From Calditrichota bacterium (GTDB lineage Bacteria > Calditrichota > Calditrichia > RBG-13-44-9 > J042), in NCBI GenBank assembly GCA_013150955.1, contig JAADJD010000062.1, positions 113,416-155,382 of the forward strand: DNA of 41,967 nucleotides, written 5' to 3'. Below, piece after piece: positions 33,731 through 41,967 of the stretch. The notes beneath the pieces are model-generated. The model made no database searches and was not told where the DNA came from. It saw only the letters and a list, made by a program, of their open reading frames with translations. The position numbers and the translations under genes are program-made. Each line of letters opens with the position of its first letter. Within the stretch, counting starts at the first letter, position 1.

Positions 33731-33806
33731 CCACTTTCCTCAACCCTTGACCGCGCCTTCCATCCCCCCACGGCGGCCCCTATTCGTTCACACTCCCAAT
33801 CGCCGT

Positions 33807-34841
33807 TTAAAAAGCCACGTTAATGGAAAACCGTTGAACATTTTGCAGCCGACCAAAGTCGGCGTAGGCGTAATCCAGCTTCACCTGAAAATTCCCCAGA
33901 AACCGAACATGAAAACCGGCCCCCAGGGTAAAGCCTTCCTCCCCATCCCGCAGGAACAGGTTGCGGAAACCGCCCCGAAGGAAAAACTGTTCCCGGAAGG
34001 CATATTCCATCCCGATGTTCATGCTTTCGGTATTGTCGATGGGATGGAGCGCATCCACTGCCACGGTGAGGCGCTGTTGTTCGGTCTCCCAGGGTTCAAT
34101 GGCCAGGCCGGCCTGAAAAATCAGCGGCAACGGCCACTGGTCGGTCTTCAACTCCGCAAAAATTCGATCATTGTTTCCCAGTTTGTAGGGATCGATATCG
34201 TGGTAAACCAACAGATTGTCCCCGCTCATGCGCATGTCGGTACCAAAATTGGTTAATGCAGCGCCGATGCGCAATCCCTTCAACCCGGTTCGAAACAGGG
34301 TACCCACATCGATGGCAAATCCCTGAGCGGTCTCTTTCCAGATGCGCTGGTAGATGTACTTGGCGGTCATTCCAAAGGAAAAGCGATCGGTCAGGTTAAA
34401 TCCGTAACTGAGGGCCAACGCCAGATCCGAAGCCGAAAAGCGCTCCCCGGTCCCTTCGGGCTCTTCCACCGTGCGCACCAGCATTTCTCCCATACTCAGG
34501 CTGGTCAGGCTGGCTCCCAGGGAACCGTACACTCCCAGGGGAATGACCACGCCGGCATAATCGAAGCGAATATCAGCCAGCCAGTTGGTATGGACGAACA
34601 GCACCTCCGGTCGTTTGAGCTGGGCAATGCCGGCCACATTCCAGTACAGCGCACTGGCATCGTTAGCGGTGGCCACAAATGCTCCCCCCATGCCAATGGC
34701 ACGGGCACCCACACCGATCTCCAGAAACGGTGCCGCCGTTGTTCCCACATTGGACACGTTCTTCACAAATTGTGCCTGAACGGAAAACACCAGTGCCCCA
34801 ATCACGAAAAGAATACCCCTGATGAAGCTGGATGCTTTCAT
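33807..34841 (-). CDS. PorV/PorQ-family outer-membrane beta-barrel protein
   Basis: The 344-residue protein has a signal peptide (MKASSFIRGILFVIGALVFS, cleavage near VQAQ). The PorV-like N-terminal signature is clear: APFLEIGVGARAIGMGGAFV followed by ANDASALYWNVAGIAQL, then alternating beta-strands of a FadL-like barrel to the end with a terminal Phe (INVAF). PorV-type proteins carry T9SS cargo from the translocon to the surface in Bacteroidota; paralogs next to individual cargo genes are common in this superphylum. The start at 34841 has GGTGG six bases before it; a much longer open frame runs upstream through the neighbouring gene on the same strand but is a frame shadow. It lies 13 bases after the 1073-residue surface protein, so it may serve that protein. 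Confidence 0.9.
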   Translation of the reverse strand: MKASSFIRGILFVIGALVFSVQAQFVKNVSNVGTTAAPFLEIGVGARAIGMGGAFVATANDASALYWNVAGIAQLKRPEVLFVHTNWLADIRFDYAGVVIPLGVYGSLGASLTSLSMGEMLVRTVEEPEGTGERFSASDLALALSYGFNLTDRFSFGMTAKYIYQRIWKETAQGFAIDVGTLFRTGLKGLRIGAALTNFGTDMRMSGDNLLVYHDIDPYKLGNNDRIFAELKTDQWPLPLIFQAGLAIEPWETEQQRLTVAVDALHPIDNTESMNIGMEYAFREQFFLRGGFRNLFLRDGEEGFTLGAGFHVRFLGNFQVKLDYAYADFGRLQNVQRFSINVAF

Positions 34842-34854
34842 GACCATCCACCGC

Positions 34855-37800
34855 TTATTTGATGATTGCAAATTTTCCGATCTTTTCACCAATTCCCGGT
34901 GCTTCCACATGATAGATGTACACCCCGTAAGCAATTTCCTGATTGTCCTTGGACAACAGATTCCAGGCTGCCTGACCATTGTTGACATCGCTGTTGTGTT
35001 CAATGACGTCCACCAGATATCCCCGAATGGTGTAAATGCGAATGGTGCACTTCGGGGGCAAATTGATGAAGTAGATGCGGCGTTCTCCGCGGCCAAACCG
35101 GAATGGACTTCTTGGCTCCCAGGATGCGGCCACCACGTACGGATTGGGCACCACGGCAATCCGATCCAGATCCGATTTTGCCTTTTCTCGATCAAATCGG
35201 CTTCCCCGAAGTTTAAAGGTGAACCGGTCGCCCGTGCGGAACGGCTTGAAAGTGGCAATCCGGAATACGTCCCCCGGCTGGGGATACCGCGGCTTTCCTC
35301 GGGTGGGATCCACTTCCAGCACCAATCGCCAGGTGGTACTGTATTTCAAAATCGATTCGGGGTTTTCTTCCACGATGAGAATCTGCTCCAGCGAATCGAT
35401 GCTCTGATCCTCGGTTACCGGCGTCAGGGTACTGTCTCGGTACTGATCGTAATATTCCCGGAAGATAAATTTTGCCGGCCGATCTTCGGTGAGATTGTAA
35501 ACCGAAAATTTGGTGGGAACTGCCGGGAATCCCAGGAAACTGTACGAGGTATCGATGATCTGATCGGAAAACCGAATCTCATAATCCGCCGGGTACTTGG
35601 TGTTCAGGATGGCAAAGCGATCATCCAGGCTCACATCCCACTTCAGATTGCTATCGCCAATCAACCAGCCGGTGTTTAGCGGATCCACATCCACCTCCGT
35701 GTGATTGGTAATTTTCACCACAAATCCATCCACAATTGGCGAAACCGTTTCCTCGTGAACCACGGAAGTATCCAGTTTCAGCACCTTCTGGCCGTCGGTG
35801 ATGTCGTAAATCATGTAAAAGGGCGTTCCGCGGTCGTGCAAGACCGTGGTATCGGCAAACTCCACCTGATAGGTGTGCCCATCGCGGATGGAATCCGGAA
35901 TGATAAACTGAACCTCAAAATCGCCCGTACCGGCAGTTTCCCGGATGATTTCCCCGTCCAGCTCGGGTGGCACATAGCCGGCTGCCGGGGCGGTGGGGGT
36001 CACCACCGCGGTATTGATATCCACCTGCACATTGCCGGCAATATCCACTTTGATCACACTGGGACATTCCGAGGGGGCAATCCCTTCCAGCGTGCCGATC
36101 GCGCTGGTATCCACAAATCCCCGGTCATAAGAAACCACCGCGTAATAATAGGTTTGGCCGTTCTGCACATCCGTGTCCACGTACACGTGGCGCAGACCGG
36201 TATCTTCGCCCAGGTCAAATTTCACTCCCTGCACATCGATGGGATGCAATCCCTTGATGCCATTTTTCAGATCGAACTGGGCAATGGGTTTCCGGAAGGT
36301 GAGTCGGCCATAGGCATCGGTGATCAGCCGCCGTTCCAGGAATTCCGGCTCCGTGCTGCGGTAAATGCGGTAGCCCTCAAAATCATATTCCTGCAGGAAG
36401 GGATCGTAGGACTGTTCCGCCCGCGTGTCCCAGATCAGGGTGACCTTTTTATCTCCGGGAATGGCAATCAGGCGGGGCTTGTCCGGTGGTTTCGCAAAGC
36501 GATAATCGGCATTGTAGATTTGCTGGACCGTCTTCTTTGTCCGGATGAGATCGTCCCGGTCTTCGGCAAAGATCAGGGCCATGGAATAATTTTCAGTCTG
36601 TCCCGCTTTTAAGGGGAACGATCCCGAAGAGAAGAACATACCCAGATTTGCGGTAACCTGACCTGCCGAAGGCGGCGGTGCGGATTTAAAGACCTTCCAG
36701 TTCTGTTCCTCGTTCCACAGTTCGTACGTATGCACCGGGAAGATGCGGAACCCGGTTAAACCAATCTGATCCGACTCATCCTTATCCGTCTTATCGAAGT
36801 TGGGTTCCCCATCGGTGGGGATGCCATCGGCCTCTCCTTCATCCGGGCCGGTGTAATTGGGATCCAGCGGGCCAATGCCATCGGCGCCCACGTCGTCGTT
36901 GAGCGGTTCGCCGGGATCCCATTGCCCGTTTTCATTCACATCCTCGTAGGGCCGCCAGTCCTGATCTTCGTCGCCAGACCAGTGCGGCCGGGGCTCCCGT
37001 CCGTAAAACTGGATGAATTTCTCCACATCATCCACGCCATACGGATACGTGTCCAGCCACACACCGGGGCCGCTATCCCGCCGTTCGTCCACCAATCCGT
37101 CGTCGTCGTTGTCCACATTGTCATCCTTAATTCCCGGACTTTCCAGAAAGGCAAATCCCGCAACCCCCACGGGGAACCAGCGTCCGGGCGTGCCGTAGCC
37201 GTCGTAATCCCACGCCCAGGCAATATCCAGGGTTAAATCGTATTCGCCGGTATCGTCGGAGGAATCATCGGTGCCACCCACGCCCCAGTCGATATAAAAT
37301 GCATAGTAGACCGAATCGTAATTGGTCTTGCCCTCGTTGGTAATGAAGTAAACGGCAAAGATGACATCCTCGGCCAGAACCTGCGACCACTGGAAATAGC
37401 GTGCAGCCACTTCCAGTCCCAGTCCCCGGCGCGTGGTGTCGGTGGGATCGGGATAAAAATCCCATTCTTCGTCGGGATCATCGTCAAACACGAAATAGGT
37501 TTCCAGATCGGCATTGCGCACGCCTTTTCCGAAAAAGCCGTTCCAGAAGACCACATCATCCACCAGGCCATTCTCATCGTTATCGATGCCATCGCGCACT
37601 TCACCGGGATTCACCCAATCGGGTTGATCGGGCCACACATCCGGCCAGGTGCTGGGGTCGTCGCTCATCGCGGGCTCGGTGGACTTGGGGTAAAAATAGC
37701 CCGGCAAGGGTGCCCATCCCCACAATTCGCCCTTGGGGCCGGTGTCCACAAATTCCCGGTACTGGGTTTCCATGGGGTGAATCACATTTCCATTGTTGTC

Positions 37801-38076
37801 GATGGCACGGGCCTGCACAATCAGCGCCACGCCGTCCACATACTGATGCCCCGTCCCCTTGGGCCATTCCCCGGAGGGTGAATCGGGCCAGTGGGCAATT
37901 TCGCCCCAGTTAATAAAAATGGTACGCACCAGATTCCCATCCATAATGCCCTGCCGGCGCCAGATGGGATCGCCCACGTTGGGATCCGGCGTGCGCTGGG
38001 CCCACAGGGCCATCAACGCTCCCGATAAAAGCAAGAGGTGAATCCACAACCTTATAGTGGTTCGACGTGTCCTCAT
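34855..38076 (-). CDS. Large acidic surface protein with EF-hand/TSP3-like Asp repeats, FN3 and T9SS-like C-terminal domain
   Basis: The 1073-residue protein has a signal peptide ending near ALWAQ (residue 27). Residues about 100-440 are very acidic and contain calcium-binding-type Asp repeats, DGIDNDENGLVDDV (162-175) and DDNVDNDDDGLVDE (318-331), then VNENGQWDPGEPLNDD (380-395). Residues about 505-660 resemble an FN3 domain (KPRLIAIPGDKKVTLIWDTR, FEGYRIYRSTEPEF). The last 75 residues are a FlgD/T9SS-like sorting domain (IRIYTIRGYLVDVIEHN ... GEKIGKFAIIK). It lies directly between the TonB receptor (12 bases) and the PorV-like gene (13 bases). In Bacteroidota this place is held by SusD, but no SusD-like tetratricopeptide features are visible. 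A glycan-binding surface partner of the receptor is my inference. Confidence 0.85.
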   Translation of the reverse strand: MRTRRTTIRLWIHLLLLSGALMALWAQRTPDPNVGDPIWRRQGIMDGNLVRTIFINWGEIAHWPDSPSGEWPKGTGHQYVDGVALIVQARAIDNNGNVIHPMETQYREFVDTGPKGELWGWAPLPGYFYPKSTEPAMSDDPSTWPDVWPDQPDWVNPGEVRDGIDNDENGLVDDVVFWNGFFGKGVRNADLETYFVFDDDPDEEWDFYPDPTDTTRRGLGLEVAARYFQWSQVLAEDVIFAVYFITNEGKTNYDSVYYAFYIDWGVGGTDDSSDDTGEYDLTLDIAWAWDYDGYGTPGRWFPVGVAGFAFLESPGIKDDNVDNDDDGLVDERRDSGPGVWLDTYPYGVDDVEKFIQFYGREPRPHWSGDEDQDWRPYEDVNENGQWDPGEPLNDDVGADGIGPLDPNYTGPDEGEADGIPTDGEPNFDKTDKDESDQIGLTGFRIFPVHTYELWNEEQNWKVFKSAPPPSAGQVTANLGMFFSSGSFPLKAGQTENYSMALIFAEDRDDLIRTKKTVQQIYNADYRFAKPPDKPRLIAIPGDKKVTLIWDTRAEQSYDPFLQEYDFEGYRIYRSTEPEFLERRLITDAYGRLTFRKPIAQFDLKNGIKGLHPIDVQGVKFDLGEDTGLRHVYVDTDVQNGQTYYYAVVSYDRGFVDTSAIGTLEGIAPSECPSVIKVDIAGNVQVDINTAVVTPTAPAAGYVPPELDGEIIRETAGTGDFEVQFIIPDSIRDGHTYQVEFADTTVLHDRGTPFYMIYDITDGQKVLKLDTSVVHEETVSPIVDGFVVKITNHTEVDVDPLNTGWLIGDSNLKWDVSLDDRFAILNTKYPADYEIRFSDQIIDTSYSFLGFPAVPTKFSVYNLTEDRPAKFIFREYYDQYRDSTLTPVTEDQSIDSLEQILIVEENPESILKYSTTWRLVLEVDPTRGKPRYPQPGDVFRIATFKPFRTGDRFTFKLRGSRFDREKAKSDLDRIAVVPNPYVVAASWEPRSPFRFGRGERRIYFINLPPKCTIRIYTIRGYLVDVIEHNSDVNNGQAAWNLLSKDNQEIAYGVYIYHVEAPGIGEKIGKFAIIK

Positions 38077-38088
38077 AACCCACCCACG

Positions 38089-40767
38089 TTAAAATTCAAT
38101 TTCAAATCCCAATTGAACCTGTCGGGGTTCCTTGTAAAAGTCCGGTCGGATGTAATAATCCTGCAGCTTGTTCAATCCTCGCGGTCGCAATCCCCCCACA
38201 TACAGGGGTGCCAGCGTGTATCCCGCCCGACCCGTATCGGTAAACACATTGACCTCATTCAAACGATCGAACAGATTGAAAACCCGTAAAAAGAAGGAAA
38301 ACTTGAATCCAAACAACTGAATGTCCTTGTAGGCATACACATCCACATAGTAGATGTCCGGCTTGCGCCCGCTATTTTCCACCGCCGTTTGCACGTTTTG
38401 AAAGGTGGGGGTATACGGAAAGCCGGTACCATAGCGAGCCACGATGCTGACCGCCAGGTTGCCCGGCGTGCCCAGGGTAATGGTCGCATTCAACTGATGG
38501 CGGCGATCCCAGTCTAACGGAACCAGCTGTTTGACCGTCTCCTTGGGGGGATCGGTTTGCTGATCCAGATAAGCCGTATTGGGATCCGAGGCATTTCCCT
38601 TGGCGATCTGGTAAGTATAGTCAATGGCCGCGTAAATGCCGTCAGAATAGCGCTTTTCAAATTCCAGGGTCACCCCGCGCACGTAACCGTAGTCGCGATT
38701 GATATACCGCGCATACTTGATGCCCTCCAGCGTGTACAGCACTTCCGTCCCCAGCAGGTTCCGAATATCTTTAAAGAACGCGGTTACCGAAAGGCCGTAG
38801 TCCCGCCCCAGCTGCTGCTGCAACCCGATTTCATAGATGACCGTTTTCTGCGGCTTGAGCTCCGCATTCCCCACCGTATTCAACAGGCTCTGTGGGGGTG
38901 GGGAAGGGGTACTTTGCAGCGGATAAATATCGAATTCTGGATTGGTATACAGGTAAAAGAAGGTTGGTATTTGAAAGAAATGGCCATAGGAAACATGGAT
39001 GACCCCGGTTTCGGAAATGGGATAGGCAATGCCAAAACGCGGGCTGACCTGATAACTGGGTTTAGCCTTCGTCCGTGGCGATTTTCCGGGATTGCTGAAA
39101 TCGGTGGGCACTTCGCCATCGGGATCAAAATAATCGAATCGCACCCCGGCATTGACCACCATGTAGGTGAATTCCATCTTGTCCTGCAGGTAGGCCGAAA
39201 ATTCAATCGGATAATGCGTATACTTGTTGTTGTTGTACTGAGTGATCGGGGGGATCCGTTCGGGCAATTCGGGAACCACTTCAAACTCGTGCATCCACAA
39301 CCGGTGGCGGCGATATTCCACTCCCCCCTTCAACTGATGCATCGGGGTGACCTGGCTGGTAATGTCCCATTTCACCAGATGGGTCGTGGTACTGCGTTTA
39401 AAATGCCACATCTGTTGCCCGCCACTCAAATAGGCGTTGGCTCCGGTATCCTGCAACCGCTGGGCGCTGACATAACGCGGATCGAAGGGATCTTCATAAA
39501 CATACTGCTTGTAGCGGGTGTAAAAATACGCGTAGCGCAAATCCATGAAGGTGCGCTCATTGAACACATGGTTCCAGGCCACCGTTTGATGGATGCTGGT
39601 TCGAAAACGCCGGTAATCGCCATCGGGATTCAGGCGGAACCGGTGGTCATATTCCCGCCACTGCTTTTCCTGGTAAATGGTTTCCAGGTTGATTTTGTCC
39701 AGCGTGCCCAGGCGATAGGTCAGCTTGGCATTCAGCGTCAACCGTTTGCGATTGTTCATCGGGACGGCCGGCGCTTCGGCAATTAATCGTTCCGCCAGAT
39801 CTTCAGAAAAATTATACTGCCTCCCGCGACTTTCCACAATCCAGTCTTCCGGTTTCTCCGCCGTAAAGTCCGAATGATCCGTGGGTAGAAATACCCGCTT
39901 TCCGTAAATGTACCCTTCCGTTTCGTACAGGCGGCCGCTGGCAAAAAAGGTCAGATTTTTAAATATGGGGCCACTCACGTTGAACTGATAATTGCGCACG
40001 GGATTCAATGCATCGATGTTCCAGAAAATATCCTTATGCCGACTGATGTAATCGCCAAAATAGACGGTGGCATTTCCGGTAAAAACATTGGTGCCTTCTT
40101 TGGTAACAATGTTGACCACTCCCGACATGGCCTGACCGTACTCCGCGTTAAAGGTGCCGCTGATGACGTTCAGCTCCTGAATGGCGTTGTTTTCCACTTC
40201 CACAGCAAATTCCCCGGAGTACACATCATTCACCGGGATTCCGTCAATCATGTACACCACCTCCCCAATGCGTCCGCCCCGGAAGTGGCCCTCGATTACC
40301 CCGGCCTGCAGGTTCACCACATCGGTGAAATTTTCCACCGGCAGGCTTTCGATCACATCGCTGCCAATGTTGGTTTCGGTGGAGGTAAGATCCCGCCGTA
40401 CCAGAGGACGCTCGGCCACCACTTCAATCGTCTCCCCCAGTTCCACCGCCGTTTCCCGCATCTGAAAGTCGATCCGGGTGGTCTTGTCCACATTCACCCG
40501 CACATTACTGACCACCACATCCTGATACCCGATCATGGAGGCCCGCAAGGTGTATACCCCCGGGGGTATCCCGATAATGATGTAGGTGCCATCCACATCC
40601 GTGGCGGCGCCAAAGGTGGTCCCTTCAACAATGATGTTGACTCCGGGCAGGGGCTCACCGGTCTGAGCATCCACGGCGGCGCCCACGATTTTACCGGTCG
40701 TGCCTGCCCACAACACCACGCTGCTAAACAATAACACATTGACGATGCGACAAACCCATTTGCCCAT
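38089..40767 (-). CDS. TonB-dependent outer-membrane receptor with N-terminal carboxypeptidase-regulatory-like domain
   Basis: The 892-residue protein has a signal peptide (NVLLFSSVVLWAG), then a CarboxypepD-regulatory-like beta domain (about 25-105: GAAVDAQTGEPLPGVNIIVE, YIIIGIPPGVYTLRASMIGY), a plug domain (about 110-235: ETIEVVAERPLVRRDL, VYMIDGIPVNDVYSGEF, GTFNAEYGQAMSGVVNIVTK) and a 22-strand barrel ending in LGFEIEF with a terminal Phe. It is of the SusC-like style but lacks an adjacent SusD. It should import large oligosaccharides across the outer membrane using TonB energy. GGGAGGAAAAT precedes the ATG. It is the first gene of the ten-gene minus-strand run. Confidence 0.95.
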   Translation of the reverse strand: MGKWVCRIVNVLLFSSVVLWAGTTGKIVGAAVDAQTGEPLPGVNIIVEGTTFGAATDVDGTYIIIGIPPGVYTLRASMIGYQDVVVSNVRVNVDKTTRIDFQMRETAVELGETIEVVAERPLVRRDLTSTETNIGSDVIESLPVENFTDVVNLQAGVIEGHFRGGRIGEVVYMIDGIPVNDVYSGEFAVEVENNAIQELNVISGTFNAEYGQAMSGVVNIVTKEGTNVFTGNATVYFGDYISRHKDIFWNIDALNPVRNYQFNVSGPIFKNLTFFASGRLYETEGYIYGKRVFLPTDHSDFTAEKPEDWIVESRGRQYNFSEDLAERLIAEAPAVPMNNRKRLTLNAKLTYRLGTLDKINLETIYQEKQWREYDHRFRLNPDGDYRRFRTSIHQTVAWNHVFNERTFMDLRYAYFYTRYKQYVYEDPFDPRYVSAQRLQDTGANAYLSGGQQMWHFKRSTTTHLVKWDITSQVTPMHQLKGGVEYRRHRLWMHEFEVVPELPERIPPITQYNNNKYTHYPIEFSAYLQDKMEFTYMVVNAGVRFDYFDPDGEVPTDFSNPGKSPRTKAKPSYQVSPRFGIAYPISETGVIHVSYGHFFQIPTFFYLYTNPEFDIYPLQSTPSPPPQSLLNTVGNAELKPQKTVIYEIGLQQQLGRDYGLSVTAFFKDIRNLLGTEVLYTLEGIKYARYINRDYGYVRGVTLEFEKRYSDGIYAAIDYTYQIAKGNASDPNTAYLDQQTDPPKETVKQLVPLDWDRRHQLNATITLGTPGNLAVSIVARYGTGFPYTPTFQNVQTAVENSGRKPDIYYVDVYAYKDIQLFGFKFSFFLRVFNLFDRLNEVNVFTDTGRAGYTLAPLYVGGLRPRGLNKLQDYYIRPDFYKEPRQVQLGFEIEF

Positions 40768-41242
40768 ATTTTCCTCCCGGGAACCCTGGACAAAATCACC
40801 GTTTACCCATCAAAAATTTTAGATCTCCATGCCACACGAAAAACCTTAACTCAAATCCTTCCCGGATTGATCGTACCGGATCCCGAAAATCCTGCTCAAT
40901 TCCCACCCTCTTAGCAGCATAAAAAGCTACCCACCCATGAAGAAACGTTCTGCAATGTTCCTCCAGATGAAACCGTTGCGACAACGCTTCTGAATTTACT
41001 GCGATAGACGGGACATCTCCTTTCCCTACCTGACCGCTCCTACCGAACCCGCCGTTGCTCACTGATGGGAATCGTTCGCACCTTATTCTGCAACTCCTGC
41101 CGATCGAAACATCACGCTCCGGTGGTTCCGGTGATCGATTGGCTGACCAACTTTTTTTCAAACATCCCGCAAATCGGATACAGATAAAATAAGGCGGTGG
41201 ATCATCCGGTGATGATCCCCCGCCCGTATGGAGTGGAGTTCA
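40768..41242. other. Upstream region of the mannan locus
   Basis: 475 bases without a supported gene; short open frames have no ribosome site. The promoter of the TonB receptor run should lie here on the minus strand; I see an AT-rich TAAAATTTTTG (about 40810-40825) but no confident -35. No regulator gene is adjacent. Confidence 0.4.
41199..41218 (-). terminator. Terminator-like hairpin after the T9SS-tailed partial gene
   Basis: Perfect stem GGATCATC/GATGATCC with loop CGGT lies 24 bases after the stop at 41243. On the minus strand it is followed by ACCGCCTTATTTTATC, T-rich but interrupted. Confidence 0.5.
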
Positions 41243-41967
41243 TTACTTGATCAGCATCATCTTCTTGGTGATGAGGGCGTTGTCTCCCCGCAGCTGATAC
41301 AGGTATACACCCGTGGCTACCTGACGTCCCTGATCGTCACGACCATCCCAGACCACCCGATACTGGCCGGGCGTCAGGTGACCGTCCACCAGCGTACGAA
41401 TCTTCTGACCCAGCAGGTTGTAGATTTCCAGCTTCACCGGACCGGCCTTCGGCACCCGATATTCGATCACCGTGATCGGGTTGAAGGGATTGGGATAGTT
41501 CTGGAACAACTGATAGTTGCTGGACAGGGTGGTCACGGGCGTCTCAGGATCCTCGATGCTTACCTGAATCACTTTGAGCTCCTGAATGCCAAAATCATCG
41601 TACCAGGCCTTACCTTTGGGGAAGGAGGTAAATCGCGCCCGCATGCTCACGCCAGCCGCATCTGCGGGGGCCTGAGAAACCACGGCATAGTAAGTCCAGC
41701 CGCTTCTGGGCTCACGCTGATCGATGTAGAAGAACTGATCGCCCTCGGTTAGATCCCAGGCGGTCTTCAATGGCGCCCGATGATAGAAGAAACAGTAACC
41801 CAGACGATCATTGTCACGGGTTTTAACGACATTGGTGGGATAGAGCGTATCGCCCGTGCTCAGGCTGTCGGTGCGCACCCAGCCACTGATCAAATACCAC
41901 TTACCCGGCGTCACCGGAACCGGCTCGCTGTAAAACACAATCTCATCCGCATTGTCATCCCGCTCAA
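41243..41967 (-). CDS. T9SS-exported protein, N-terminus cut by window edge
   Basis: The frame is open to the right edge of the window, giving 240 visible residues; the N-terminal part lies outside. The visible N-terminal region (FYSEPVPVTPGKWYLISGWV, then WTYYAVVSQAPADAAGVSMR and WYDDFGIQELKVIQV) looks like the end of a carbohydrate-binding-type beta-sandwich (CBM4/9/22-like). The C-terminal 85 residues are a textbook T9SS type A sorting domain: FQNYPNPFNPITVIEYRVPK, VKLEIYNLLGQKIRTLVDG, VWDGRDDQGRQVATGVYLYQ, ITKKMMLIK. Surface location follows from this. A carbohydrate-related role is suggested by the sandwich and by the neighbouring mannan locus but is not proven. It appears to be a separate transcription unit from the TonB receptor run. 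Confidence 0.88.
   Translation of the reverse strand, partial: ERDDNADEIVFYSEPVPVTPGKWYLISGWVRTDSLSTGDTLYPTNVVKTRDNDRLGYCFFYHRAPLKTAWDLTEGDQFFYIDQREPRSGWTYYAVVSQAPADAAGVSMRARFTSFPKGKAWYDDFGIQELKVIQVSIEDPETPVTTLSSNYQLFQNYPNPFNPITVIEYRVPKAGPVKLEIYNLLGQKIRTLVDGHLTPGQYRVVWDGRDDQGRQVATGVYLYQLRGDNALITKKMMLIK

Noticed and set aside
34842-35258. N-terminal extension of the PorV-like protein by about 139 residues
   Set aside because: The extension overlaps the end of the 1073-residue gene in another frame, has no ribosome site, and would bury the obvious signal peptide at MKASSF.
38557-39786. Long plus-strand open frame (409 codons) opposite the TonB receptor
   Set aside because: Antisense shadow of a clear TonB barrel; composition is that of reverse-complement coding sequence.
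40796-41161. 121-codon minus-strand frame upstream of the TonB receptor
   Set aside because: No ribosome site or domain; it overlaps the expected promoter region. A regulator gene was looked for here and not found.

Overview
The window reads as a chromosomal piece from a Gram-negative bacterium of the FCB superphylum (Bacteroidota/Ignavibacteria/Calditrichota side), most likely a Calditrichota/KSB1-like lineage. Reasons: four proteins end in a type IX secretion (T9SS) sorting domain with the YPNPFN/YxNPFN signature, there is a PorV-like outer-membrane protein and a TonB receptor with a carboxypeptidase-regulatory N-terminal domain, there is a GWxTD-domain protein, neither tRNA encodes a full CCA, and several promoters end in TAnnTTTG. 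The placement is inference; no ribosomal gene is present to test it.

Left part (1-7.5 kb): a truncated secreted phospholipase-D-like protein, RNA polymerase omega (rpoZ) with an unusual acidic tail, a PEBP/YbhB-like protein with two usable starts, RNase P RNA (rnpB), a coiled-coil C4 zinc-ribbon protein, tRNA-Ile2(CAT), a cyclase-family lipoprotein, an HD-domain protein, and an ECF sigma factor translationally coupled to a toastrack/LiaF-like envelope protein.

Middle part (8-21.6 kb): vitamin-B12-dependent class II ribonucleotide reductase, a 60-residue unknown, an EamA exporter, an MFS permease, a three-gene overlapping run (GWxTD protein, Gfo/Idh/MocA oxidoreductase, isoprenylcysteine-methyltransferase-like membrane protein), a class V aminotransferase (cysteine desulfurase-like), a secreted class-I-glutamine-amidotransferase-fold protein with a T9SS tail, and tRNA-Phe(GAA). 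Four intergenic spaces in this half (about 3.7-4.05, 7.54-7.93, 12.38-12.91 and 21.16-21.48 kb) are filled by one family of imperfect inverted repeats. Three of the four lie between convergent genes.

Right part (21.9-40.8 kb): ten genes in a row on the minus strand, with short gaps except one of 196 bases. In transcription order they are TonB-dependent receptor, a 1073-residue acidic surface protein, PorV-like protein, ABC solute-binding lipoprotein, two ABC permeases, a membrane-anchored protein of probable alpha/alpha-toroid type, GH130 mannoside phosphorylase/mannosidase, a 1180-residue T9SS-exported multidomain protein of unknown catalytic class, and GH2 beta-mannosidase. I read this as a beta-mannan/manno-oligosaccharide utilisation locus. 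It has a TonB receptor but no SusD, uses an ABC importer for the inner membrane, and secretes or surface-anchors its large proteins through T9SS. This locus, with its two unassigned putative enzymes, is the most interesting system in the window. A further T9SS-tailed protein runs off the right edge.
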